Assembly (NCBI RefSeq): GCF_003046315.1
Contig: NZ_PZZP01000001.1
Span: 62,001 to 126,000, forward strand
Reading direction: 5' to 3'
Source of the DNA: Desmospora activa DSM 45169
Lineage (GTDB): Bacteria; Bacillota; Bacilli; Thermoactinomycetales; DSM-45169
Length of the DNA: 64,000 bases
Under the pieces are notes generated by a model that saw only the letters and a program-made list of their open reading frames with translations, did no database searches and was not told the origin of the DNA. This document shows, piece by piece, positions 1 through 6,825 of this stretch (positions within the stretch are counted from its first letter, which is position 1; each line of letters opens with the position of its first letter). The position numbers and the translations under genes were made by a program.

Positions 1-334
1 GTTCCTGCTGCTTGAGTGCTTGTAGGATACGGGCTAAATCTTCTTGTTCACGGCTGTAGGTGTTGTGGGCAAATCGGTCCAACTCGGTGAAGTTTTCCCC
101 ATCTGCACCGATGCCGTTCATAGAAAAATCAAAGGTGATAACGGCAAAACCGGCCTGTGCCAACGCTTCTGCGGCATAGGGGAAAAACCCCCAACGGCGA
201 AAGCCTTTAAAACCATGACACAAAATCACGGTCGGCAATGGTTGGGTAGAAGGGGTTAGCCGCACCTCTCCTCGGATTACCCGTTCTTCCTGTGGCAGGC
301 TTAAGTGAAAGGGATCGGTTTCTACTTCTGACAA
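1..334 (-). CDS. alpha/beta hydrolase, N-terminal part (cut by window start)
   Basis: The visible N-terminal ~110 residues read like a dienelactone-hydrolase or serine-aminopeptidase type alpha/beta hydrolase. There is an early beta strand ending in ILCHGFKGFRRWGFFP (the oxyanion-type HG motif), then AGFAVITFDFSMNG, the usual second strand. The nucleophile elbow and the rest lie outside the window, so the substrate cannot be inferred. An in-frame ATG exists at 355, but the AGGAGGAG ribosome site lies between it and a TTG at 334, six bases before that TTG. I therefore take TTG as the start. The gene is transcribed away from the riboswitch operon. Confidence 0.75.
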   Translation of the reverse strand, partial: MSEVETDPFHLSLPQEERVIRGEVRLTPSTQPLPTVILCHGFKGFRRWGFFPYAAEALAQAGFAVITFDFSMNGIGADGENFTELDRFAHNTYSREQEDLARILQALKQQE

Positions 335-520
335 TCGATTCTCCTCCTCTCTCATGTCTATCAGGAAACGATAGCAAAAAACAAACGTGTTGATCAGGGA
401 AGGATTTTTGAGACTGCGTGCTCTTACTGTTTCATTTGTGGAAGCCCCTGCTTGCTTTCCAGCGTACCTCCCGACTGCCGATTTGCCAAGTGGGTTTTTT
501 GTTCCTCCTTTTCTTCCGAA
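335..520. other. intergenic region between divergent genes
   Basis: No ORF or convincing hairpin is seen in this stretch between the hydrolase start and the riboswitch promoter. Confidence 0.5.
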
Positions 521-549
521 TTGAACATTTTCTGACAATCAGCTATAAT
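521..549 (+). promoter_or_regulatory. sigma-A promoter of the cobalamin riboswitch operon
   Basis: TTGAAC at 521-526 and a perfect TATAAT at 544-549 are separated by 17 bp. The spacing is ideal, and initiation would fall just before the riboswitch aptamer. Confidence 0.85.
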
Positions 550-559
550 GTAGCCACAA

Positions 560-735
560 GTGGATAGGTGAAGGGTCTTTCGCTTACGGGCGGAAGTGAA
601 AAGGGAAGCCGGTGCAAATCCGGCGCGGTCCCGCCACTGTCAATGGGAAGCGAAACCGCATACAGCCACTGTCCTTCAGGACGGGAAGGCGCGGTAAAGC
701 GATGATCCATGAGCCAGGAGACCTGCCCTTCACCG
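560..735 (+). promoter_or_regulatory. cobalamin (adenosylcobalamin) riboswitch aptamer
   Basis: The conserved B12-box architecture is plain: GAAGCCGGTGCAAATCCGGC followed by GCGGTCCCGCCACTGT, and further on GAGCCAGGAGACCTGCC. It lies between a consensus promoter and btuFCD, so B12 should repress the uptake operon. The expression platform probably covers about 736-860: a GGACA/TGTCC hairpin at 786-799 and a seven-T run at 846-852. Confidence 0.95.
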
Positions 736-826
736 GTACGCTTGCGATCTCCTTCGAGGTAAAGGAGAGCGCGGGACCTTGTTGTGGACATCGGTGTCCT
801 CTGTTCAAGGAATGCCTGTGAAACCC

Positions 827-852
827 TTTTGCCTCGGGCGAGCGGTTTTTTT
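827..852 (+). terminator. possible riboswitch-controlled terminator
   Basis: A GC-rich segment (GCCTCGGGCGAGCGG) runs directly into seven T residues ahead of the btuF start. The local stem is short, so the terminating hairpin may also use upstream bases such as CGCTTGC near 739. Its place between aptamer and first gene is what a transcriptional B12 riboswitch needs. Confidence 0.4.
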
Positions 853-883
853 ATTTTGTCATCCAGAAGGGAATGGTTGGGAG

Positions 884-1828
884 ATGTGGAGCCGTTTTCG
901 TGTATTGGCCTTGGTGTTGACCTTGGCGATGGTTTGGAGCGTGGGCTGTCAGGCACCGTCTGCCGCCGACAAAGAAGGGGCGAAGCCGCAACAGACAGAG
1001 GTAGGGTTTCCGGTTACCCTGACGGATGATACGGATGCCGAAGTGAGTATCGACGATGAATCGCAGCGGATCGTGTCTCTGATTCCAAGCATGACCGAGA
1101 CGGCATATGCCCTCGGATTGGGAGAGAAAGTAGTGGGAGTCACTACCAATGACGATTATCCCGAAGAGGTAAAAGAGGTAGAAAAGGTTGGCGATATGAC
1201 GATCAATGTGGAAAAGGTAGCCGAGCTGAAGCCGGATCTGGTATTGGCCTCTCCAGTGAATGGACAGGAGACAATCGATAAACTACGGGAGTTGGGACTA
1301 ACTGTTCTCAGCTATGAACCGCAGAATTTGAATGATGTTTTTCAGATGATCCACAATGTGGGACAGGCAACCGGAGCGATGGAGCAAGCGGAAAAAGTGA
1401 TATCTGACATGAAAAAGGAGAAGGAACTGGCGGAACGAGTAGCGGCAACGGTAAAGGATGACAAGGAGAGAGTGAAGGTGTGGATGGAAGTCTCCTCTGA
1501 TTTGCATACTTCGGGAAAAGGCACGTTTATAGATGAATTGATCACCGCTGCCGGTGGAGAAAATGTAGCCGCTGACCATGAGGGATGGGACCCTGTCTCT
1601 TCAGAAACCGTGATCCAATGGAATCCGGATGTTATTCTCCTTACGCACGGGGATGAGAAGGCGGTTCAATCCCGTGGTGGTTGGCAGGAAATCGATGCCG
1701 TCAAACATGACCGTATCCAACGGGTAGATTCCAATCTGATCAGCCGTCCCGGCCCCCGGATCACCCAGGGTCTCCTGCAGATAGCGGAAGGGCTGTATCC
1801 AGAAGCATACGCTGAAGTCGCCAAATGA
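884..1828 (+). CDS. btuF: cobalamin-binding lipoprotein of a BtuFCD-type ABC importer
   Basis: A 314-residue substrate-binding protein. The N-terminus is a lipoprotein signal with the lipid-attachment Cys at residue 22 (WSVGC). The body carries the BtuF/FhuD-type start of the binding domain, RIVSLIPSMTETAYALGLG, followed by GVTTNDDYP and KPDLVLA. It should capture corrinoids at the outer membrane face and hand them to BtuC. The longer frame opening at 779 would place the signal peptide internally; ATG 884, with an AAGGGA site upstream, fits a lipoprotein. The stop overlaps the btuC start, and the riboswitch upstream makes the ligand call firm. Confidence 0.9.
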   Translation: MWSRFRVLALVLTLAMVWSVGCQAPSAADKEGAKPQQTEVGFPVTLTDDTDAEVSIDDESQRIVSLIPSMTETAYALGLGEKVVGVTTNDDYPEEVKEVEKVGDMTINVEKVAELKPDLVLASPVNGQETIDKLRELGLTVLSYEPQNLNDVFQMIHNVGQATGAMEQAEKVISDMKKEKELAERVAATVKDDKERVKVWMEVSSDLHTSGKGTFIDELITAAGGENVAADHEGWDPVSSETVIQWNPDVILLTHGDEKAVQSRGGWQEIDAVKHDRIQRVDSNLISRPGPRITQGLLQIAEGLYPEAYAEVAK

Positions 1829-2880
1829 TGATGGGGAGCCGTTGGAGCTTGCGTTTAGGATTATGGTTGCTGTCGTTGGCAGTGTTGTTGCTGCTTTCGA
1901 TGGCTTTGGCCGTTTCGATTGGATCGGCTAATATTGGCATGCTTGATGCGTGGGCGGTCATGATCAAACCGGTGCGATCAGTGGAAACCGATGCGGTGAC
2001 AGAAGCGATCATTCGCGAAATTCGTCTGCCCCGTGTCGTATTGGCGGCGGTGGTGGGGGCGGCATTGGCGACAGCGGGGGCCGTTTTCCAAGGTTTGTTG
2101 CGCAATCCCTTGGCTGATCCCTATATCCTAGGGGTCTCCTCGGGGGCAGCGGTAGGGGCGGCTATTGCCATCTTTACCGGATGGGGTGCCGCTTGGTTGG
2201 GGCGGTGGACGGTGCCGTTGTGGGCATTTGTACTGGCAGCGCTGGCACTCGTCTGTGTATTGAGCCTCGCTCGTGTCGGAAATACGATGCGCCGTGATAC
2301 GCTGATTTTATCCGGAGTGGTGGTGCAAGCGTTTTTTGGTGCGATTCTTACCTATATGATCGCCACCGTATCCGCCCAGGAAATGCAGCGAATCCAGTAC
2401 TGGTTAATGGGAAGTGTCGCTTTAAGGGATTGGAGTCATGCAATGGTCGTCGTTCCCTTTTTGACTGGAGGTCTCTTGCTCAGCTGGCTGCTGGCCCGTA
2501 CGTTAAACTTATTGGCCTTGGGGGAACGGTCCGCCGCCCATGTGGGTGTACCGGTGGAGCGGGTACGACTGGTGTTGCTGGTAACCGCCACATTGATGAC
2601 GGCGGCGGCGGTGGCGGTATCCGGTACAATCGGCTTTGTCGGGTTGATTATCCCCCATTTGCTCCGGATGCTGACGGGACCGGATCATCGGGTGTTGTTG
2701 CCGTTGTCCGCTTTGGGAGGAGCCGTTTTCCTGGTATGGGCGGATACCGGTGCACGCATGTTGATGGATCCGCGGGAGTTGCCGATTGGTGTCATTACCG
2801 CTTTTATCGGAGCACCGTTCTTTGCGTGGCTGCTACGGCGACACAGTCGGCACGGTTGGGAGGAATCCCCGCCACCATGA
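1825..2880 (+). CDS. btuC: cobalamin ABC transporter permease (FecCD family)
   Basis: A 351-residue polytopic membrane protein of the FecCD family. Diagnostic segments are RLPRVVLAAVVGAALATAG, GLLRNPLADPYILGVSSGAA and GTIGFVGLIIPHLLRMLTG, the last being the coupling-helix region that contacts the ATPase. About ten hydrophobic helices are visible, as expected for a BtuC homodimer. Three ATG codons in a row sit at 1825-1833, overlapping the btuF stop, so the two genes are translationally coupled. Family members also carry iron-siderophores; the B12 riboswitch and neighbouring adenosyltransferase favour cobalamin. Confidence 0.9.
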   Translation: MMMGSRWSLRLGLWLLSLAVLLLLSMALAVSIGSANIGMLDAWAVMIKPVRSVETDAVTEAIIREIRLPRVVLAAVVGAALATAGAVFQGLLRNPLADPYILGVSSGAAVGAAIAIFTGWGAAWLGRWTVPLWAFVLAALALVCVLSLARVGNTMRRDTLILSGVVVQAFFGAILTYMIATVSAQEMQRIQYWLMGSVALRDWSHAMVVVPFLTGGLLLSWLLARTLNLLALGERSAAHVGVPVERVRLVLLVTATLMTAAAVAVSGTIGFVGLIIPHLLRMLTGPDHRVLLPLSALGGAVFLVWADTGARMLMDPRELPIGVITAFIGAPFFAWLLRRHSRHGWEESPPP

Positions 2881-2904
2881 CGAAGAGTGAAAGGAGTGAG
2901 CGGG

Positions 2905-3720
2905 ATGCTGGAAGCGATTGGGGTAAGTAAACAGCGCCAGGGGCGAGAAGTGCTACGCAATGTAAATCTGACATTGCACGCCGGGGAAATGGTCGGCTTG
3001 ATCGGCCCCAACGGCTGTGGGAAAACGACTCTGATCCGGCTTCTATGCGGGGAAGAGCCTCCTGATATGGGCCAGGTTCGCTTTCAGGGAAAAGAGATGG
3101 CTGCCTGGGGTCAACGGCAACGGGCTCGTCAGTTGGCGGTGCTTCCACAGGAAGGGTTGCCGCCGGTTCCGTTTACAGTGGAAGAAGTTGTCGCTATGGG
3201 ACGTCATCCCCATCAGGGCTTTTGGCCCTGGACGGAGCGCCGGGATCGGGAGGTGGTGGAGCGGATTTTGCAGCAGACCGGGTTAGCACCTTGGCGCCAC
3301 CGCTCCGTTCAGTGGTTGAGTGGCGGCGAGCGGCAGCAGGTGGCAATCGCCAAAGCGATGGCACAGGAACCGTCCTGTCTGTTGCTGGATGAACCCACCA
3401 CTTATCTCGATATTGCTCATCAGTTGTCTATCCTGGATCATATCCAACGTTGGCAGCGGAAATGCGGATTGGCGGTGCTGGTTGTTTTTCACGACCTTAA
3501 TCTAGCGGCTCAATATTGCGAGCGGCTGTTGTTGATGAAAAACGGGAAAGTAGTAATGGAAGGACGACCGGCAACGGTATTGCGTTCTTCCTTAATCGAG
3601 GATGTATATGGGGTAAAACCGATCATGATCTCGCATCCCACCACTGGCGTTCCGCAAGTACTGCTGCAAGCGCAAGGGGTGGAAAGTGCTTCTCACCTGA
3701 AGCAATCGGGTATGGGTTGA
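2905..3720 (+). CDS. btuD: cobalamin ABC transporter ATP-binding protein
   Basis: A 271-residue ABC ATPase. Walker A is GPNGCGKTT, the signature is LSGGERQQ, Walker B is SCLLLDEPTTYLD, and the H-loop is VVFHDLNLA, all in canonical order. It powers BtuC. The frame is open from GTG 2887, but AAGGAG at 2891-2896 lies eight bases before ATG 2905, which I take as the start. It is the third gene of the riboswitch operon. A GGGATGGG/CCCATTCC hairpin at 3729-3757 follows, without a strong T tract. Confidence 0.9.
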   Translation: MLEAIGVSKQRQGREVLRNVNLTLHAGEMVGLIGPNGCGKTTLIRLLCGEEPPDMGQVRFQGKEMAAWGQRQRARQLAVLPQEGLPPVPFTVEEVVAMGRHPHQGFWPWTERRDREVVERILQQTGLAPWRHRSVQWLSGGERQQVAIAKAMAQEPSCLLLDEPTTYLDIAHQLSILDHIQRWQRKCGLAVLVVFHDLNLAAQYCERLLLMKNGKVVMEGRPATVLRSSLIEDVYGVKPIMISHPTTGVPQVLLQAQGVESASHLKQSGMG

Positions 3721-3728
3721 AGCTTGAC

Positions 3729-3757
3729 GGGATGGGATTCTGGCTTGTACCCATTCC
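3729..3757 (+). terminator. hairpin after btuD
   Basis: An eight-base stem GGGATGGG/CCCATTCC (one G-U pair) lies just after the btuD stop. No T run follows, so termination is uncertain; it may stabilise the 3' end. Confidence 0.35.
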
Positions 3758-3815
3758 GGGATATTAGATTGTATATCAGGAGAGGTGGTTTTCGGGTGAA
3801 GCGAGACCTGGGAGC

Positions 3816-3854
3816 GAAGCGACTAAGGCGAGACTAGTGCTTTGGTGTGCAAGG
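3816..3854 (+). repeat. left arm of inverted repeat flanking the adenosyltransferase gene
   Basis: This 39-base segment starting GAAGCGACTAAGGCGAGACT recurs in inverted orientation at 4534-4571 with about six differences. The two arms bracket the cobalamin adenosyltransferase gene. Confidence 0.75.
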
Positions 3855-3898
3855 CCCGATAGTTTACCCAACCATGATCAGAGAAGGAGGTGGTCTGG

Positions 3899-4456
3899 AT
3901 GCGTCTCTATACTCGTACCGGTGACGCCGGTCAGACCAGCGTAGTGGGCGGGCGTGTCGACAAAGACGATATCCGGGTGGAAGCGTATGGCACCACGGAC
4001 GAGGTAAACGCTTTTGTCAGCGAAGCCATCATACGAATGGACCCACAACGGCATGGCGATATGATTCGGGATTTGACCGAGATCCAACATGAACTATTTG
4101 ACGTCGGCGGTGATTTGGCCCAAGCGGGCCGCAAACGGCAGTATAAAGTGTCGGCGGAGATGGTGGAGCACTTAGAGAAATGGATTGATCGCTACAATGA
4201 AGAGGCACCGGAGATTCAACGCTTTATCTTACCGGGTGGTTCTTCGCTCTCTTCCGCTCTTCATGTTTGCCGCGTCCTTACCCGCCGGGCCGAGCGTCGG
4301 GTTGTCAGCTTGGCAAAAGAGCAGGAGACCAATGACGAGGTACGGCGCTATCTCAACCGCCTCTCCGATTTTTTCTTTGCCGTTGCCCGTGCCGCCAATG
4401 CCCGCGATGGCGTGGATGATGTGGAGTATAAACGGGGCGGGCAAGTGTTTCGTTGA
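3899..4456 (+). CDS. pduO: cob(I)alamin adenosyltransferase, PduO type
   Basis: A 185-residue ATP:cob(I)alamin adenosyltransferase that makes adenosylcobalamin. It opens with the PduO-type ATP-binding N-terminus MRLYTRTGDAGQTSVVGG, followed by VEAYGTTDEVNAF. The C-terminal half carries FILPGGSSLSSALHVCRVLTRRAERR and LNRLSDFFFAVAR, the corrinoid-site helices of the family. AAGGAGG at 3884-3890 places the start at ATG 3899 rather than the upstream in-frame GTG. It directly follows btuFCD and so completes a B12 uptake-and-activation module. The inverted repeats on either side are unusual. Confidence 0.93.
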   Translation: MRLYTRTGDAGQTSVVGGRVDKDDIRVEAYGTTDEVNAFVSEAIIRMDPQRHGDMIRDLTEIQHELFDVGGDLAQAGRKRQYKVSAEMVEHLEKWIDRYNEEAPEIQRFILPGGSSLSSALHVCRVLTRRAERRVVSLAKEQETNDEVRRYLNRLSDFFFAVARAANARDGVDDVEYKRGGQVFR

Positions 4457-4533
4457 GAGCGTCTAACAGCGCACTCGTTTGTTCTGTGAGTTGAGCTGCT
4501 TAAAAGGAAGAGGGAACGATTCCGGTGTAGCAC

Positions 4534-4571
4534 CCTTGGCACTAAAGCACAAGTCTCGCCACAGTCGCTTC
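4534..4571 (-). repeat. right arm of inverted repeat flanking the adenosyltransferase gene
   Basis: The reverse complement begins GAAGCGACTGTGGCGAGACT and matches 3816-3854 over its whole length apart from about six positions. Confidence 0.75.
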
Positions 4572-4589
4572 ACTCATGAGTATCATCAA

Positions 4590-4620
4590 TTAAAGCCCAC
4601 GAATACCTCGTGGGCTTTAA
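4590..4620. terminator. perfect 13-bp hairpin, probable terminator
   Basis: TTAAAGCCCACGA and TCGTGGGCTTTAA form a perfect 13-bp stem with a five-base loop. It lies between the adenosyltransferase and the next gene. Flanking T/A stretches are short, so it may act in either direction. Confidence 0.65.
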
Positions 4621-4678
4621 TCCATTATGGAATGGTATACTAAAAAGGATTGTTTTTTGATTGAAGGAGGAAGTGTTG

Positions 4679-5035
4679 ATGGCTCTACTTATGTACGAAT
4701 ATCCCCCCTGTGGAACGTGTCGCAAGGCGAAAAAATATCTGGAGGAGAACGATATTTCCTTTGAAACCCGCCATATCGTGGACAATTCTCCATCAAAGGA
4801 AGAGTTGGACCGGTTTGTGAAGCAAAGTGGCTTACCTCTCCAGAAGTTTTTTAACACCAGTGGTAAAAAATATCGTGAGCTTAATTTGAAAGAGAAGTTA
4901 AAAGGGATGAGCGATCAGGAGAAACTGGAGTTGTTAGCCTCCGACGGGATGTTGATCAAACGCCCCATCGTTACGGACGGGAAGAAGGCAACGGTTGGTT
5001 TTAATGAGAAGGTCTTCGATGAGGCTTGGGGATAA
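4679..5035 (+). CDS. ArsC/Spx-family thioredoxin-fold protein (YusI-like)
   Basis: A 118-residue ArsC-family protein. It begins MALLMYEYPPCGTCRKAKKY with a CxxC redox pair at residues 11-14, and continues with the RHIVDNSPSKEEL and KRPIVTDG segments typical of the YusI/Spx-like subgroup. Members act as glutaredoxin-like reductases or regulators; arsenate reduction is not established for this branch and no ars genes are nearby. GGAGG about eight bases upstream supports ATG 4679. A TATACT -10-like hexamer lies at 4635. Confidence 0.85.
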   Translation: MALLMYEYPPCGTCRKAKKYLEENDISFETRHIVDNSPSKEELDRFVKQSGLPLQKFFNTSGKKYRELNLKEKLKGMSDQEKLELLASDGMLIKRPIVTDGKKATVGFNEKVFDEAWG

Positions 5036-5070
5036 ACCTGTCACCTTTTGTGTACAGGAGGAGGTTGAAA

Positions 5071-5553
5071 ATGAATCTGCGTAAGCTGACAGAGGCGGAT
5101 TTTCACTCGATCCATCCCCGCTTGGATGAATGGTGGGGCGGGCGGTTGATGTCCGCCATGCTTCCCCGCCTGTTTTTTGTGCATTTTTCTCATACTTCGT
5201 TTGTTATCGAAAAAAACAAAGGTGAAATCGCCGCCTTTTTGGTTGGTTTCTTTTCGCCGTCAGTGCCGGAGGAAGCCTATATCCACTTTGTTGGGGTCCA
5301 CCCGGAATATCGAAAACAGGGGTTGGGAAGGCGGCTGTATCGTCGATTTTTTGAGAAGGCGCGACAGCACGAGCGTCGTACGATTCGTTGTGTCACTTCT
5401 CCGGTGAATCGGACTTCGATCGTGTATCATCGCCAGATGGGATTTCAGATCGTGGAGGGAGATTGCCAACAAGATGGGATTTCTATTCATACCGACTATG
5501 ACGGCCCTGGAAACGACCGTGTGCTTTTCATAAAGGGGTTGGAGCAGGATTAA
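5071..5553 (+). CDS. GNAT-family N-acetyltransferase
   Basis: A 160-residue GNAT enzyme. The acetyl-CoA binding motif A is clear: VGVHPEYRKQGLGRRLYRRF (V..EYR..GLG..L), followed by the motif B region RTIRCVTSPVNRTSIVYHRQMGFQI. The substrate is unknown. AGGAGGAGG at 5056-5064 fixes the start at ATG 5071; an upstream in-frame opening at 5026 lacks a site and overlaps the previous gene. It is co-directional with the ArsC-like gene 35 bases upstream. Confidence 0.88.
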   Translation: MNLRKLTEADFHSIHPRLDEWWGGRLMSAMLPRLFFVHFSHTSFVIEKNKGEIAAFLVGFFSPSVPEEAYIHFVGVHPEYRKQGLGRRLYRRFFEKARQHERRTIRCVTSPVNRTSIVYHRQMGFQIVEGDCQQDGISIHTDYDGPGNDRVLFIKGLEQD

Positions 5554-5570
5554 CCTGCTTTGCGATCAAC

Positions 5571-6083
5571 CTAAAGATCCTTATCAATCTCCCGCTTGAC
5601 ATGGCGCAATTCTGGGATGATCAAACGTCTCATCGCCAGGCGGACGGCGCCGCTGGAGCCTGGCATGGAGAAGATGGCGGTATCGTGGAAGACTCCGGCG
5701 ATCGCACGGCTCAGAATGGCGGCGGAGCCGATGTCTTCCGCATAGCTAAGGTAGCGGAAGATTTCGCCGAATCCGGGCATCTCTTTATCCAGCAGCTCCC
5801 GTACCGCTTCCAGGGTGGTATCCCGTTTGGCGATGCCGGTTCCGCCGTTGAGCAATATCGCTTCTACCTCTGCTCGTGCCGCCCCTTCCTGGAGCAAAGC
5901 TTGGATCTGTTTATATTCATCCGGCACAATGCGGTGATCCACTACGCGGTAACCAGCCTCCTCCAGCAGCTCCCGTATTAACCCTCCACTTTTGTCAGTA
6001 TCGCGGGTGCGGGTATCGGAGACGGTGACGATCATGCAGGCGACGGTGTCAGGCGCTTCACGACGATGTTGTTGGACAGACAT
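5571..6083 (-). CDS. moaB: molybdenum cofactor biosynthesis protein MoaB
   Basis: A 170-residue MoaB/MogA-type molybdopterin adenylyltransferase. Family hallmarks are MIVTVSDTRTRDTDKSGG near the N-terminus, LLNGGTGIAKRDTT in the centre and IFSMPGSSGAVRLAM near the C-terminus. It activates molybdopterin before Mo insertion. The start follows a GGAAGGGG site. It is a lone gene here, convergent with the GNAT gene. Confidence 0.93.
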   Translation of the reverse strand: MSVQQHRREAPDTVACMIVTVSDTRTRDTDKSGGLIRELLEEAGYRVVDHRIVPDEYKQIQALLQEGAARAEVEAILLNGGTGIAKRDTTLEAVRELLDKEMPGFGEIFRYLSYAEDIGSAAILSRAIAGVFHDTAIFSMPGSSGAVRLAMRRLIIPELRHVKREIDKDL

Positions 6084-6144
6084 GGGCTTTCCCCTTCCGA
6101 TTTATTAGCCTTTTAAGAAACTAGGAAAAAAGCGGGGTGCTGAT

Positions 6145-6825
6145 ATGTGCGGACGGTTTACATTAACGGTTGGGCTCGGTGAGATTTTGGAACGGTTTCA
6201 AGCGGAAATGGCGGATGAGTGGGAGCATAAACCCCGTTTTAATGCGGCACCGACACAAATGTTGCCGGTTGTGCGCATGGATGAGGAGAGCGGAACCCGT
6301 ACATTGACACTGATGCGCTGGGGCTTAATTCCACGCTGGGCGAAGGATCGTTCCATCGGGAACCGCTTGATAAACGCCCGCGGAGAAACGGTGGACACCA
6401 AACCGTCTTTCCGGCACTCGTTGCGGCGTGCTCGCTGTATCGTCCCTGCTGACGGATTTTATGAATGGACCTCCACATCTGATGGTAAAAAGCAGCCCCT
6501 GCGCATCATTTTAAAAGGAGAACGGCTTTTTGCTTTTGCTGGTTTATGGGATCGTTGGGAGGATGACGAAGGGGGAAGTGTTGATTCATTTACCATCATC
6601 ACGACTCGTCCCAATGAAAAATTGGCAAAAGTACACAATCGCATGCCGGTAATTTTGCACCAAGAGGAAGAAGTCTCGTGGTTGGATACAAACATCAAGA
6701 ATTTGGACATGGTTACTGCCTTGCTTGAACCTTATCCCGCCGCAGAGATGGAGCTGTATCCGGTGTCTAGTCTAGTTAATTCCCCTAAAAATGACCAAGT
6801 AAAATGTATCGATCCTTTATGCTAA
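6145..6825 (+). CDS. SOS response-associated peptidase/abasic-site protein (SRAP, YedK/HMCES)
   Basis: A 226-residue SRAP-domain protein. The catalytic Cys is residue 2 after initiator Met removal (MCGRF). Other family motifs are NAAPTQ, RWGLIPRWA, INARGET, IVPADGFYEW and the HNRMPVIL segment with the active-site His. The family covalently crosslinks abasic sites in single-stranded DNA to protect replication forks. The 3' end overlaps the convergent UvrA-like gene by nine bases. Confidence 0.93.
   Translation: MCGRFTLTVGLGEILERFQAEMADEWEHKPRFNAAPTQMLPVVRMDEESGTRTLTLMRWGLIPRWAKDRSIGNRLINARGETVDTKPSFRHSLRRARCIVPADGFYEWTSTSDGKKQPLRIILKGERLFAFAGLWDRWEDDEGGSVDSFTIITTRPNEKLAKVHNRMPVILHQEEEVSWLDTNIKNLDMVTALLEPYPAAEMELYPVSSLVNSPKNDQVKCIDPLC

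Noticed and set aside
543-956. 137-codon minus-strand ORF across the riboswitch
   Set aside because: It is antisense to a recognised riboswitch and the btuF start, with no ribosome site.
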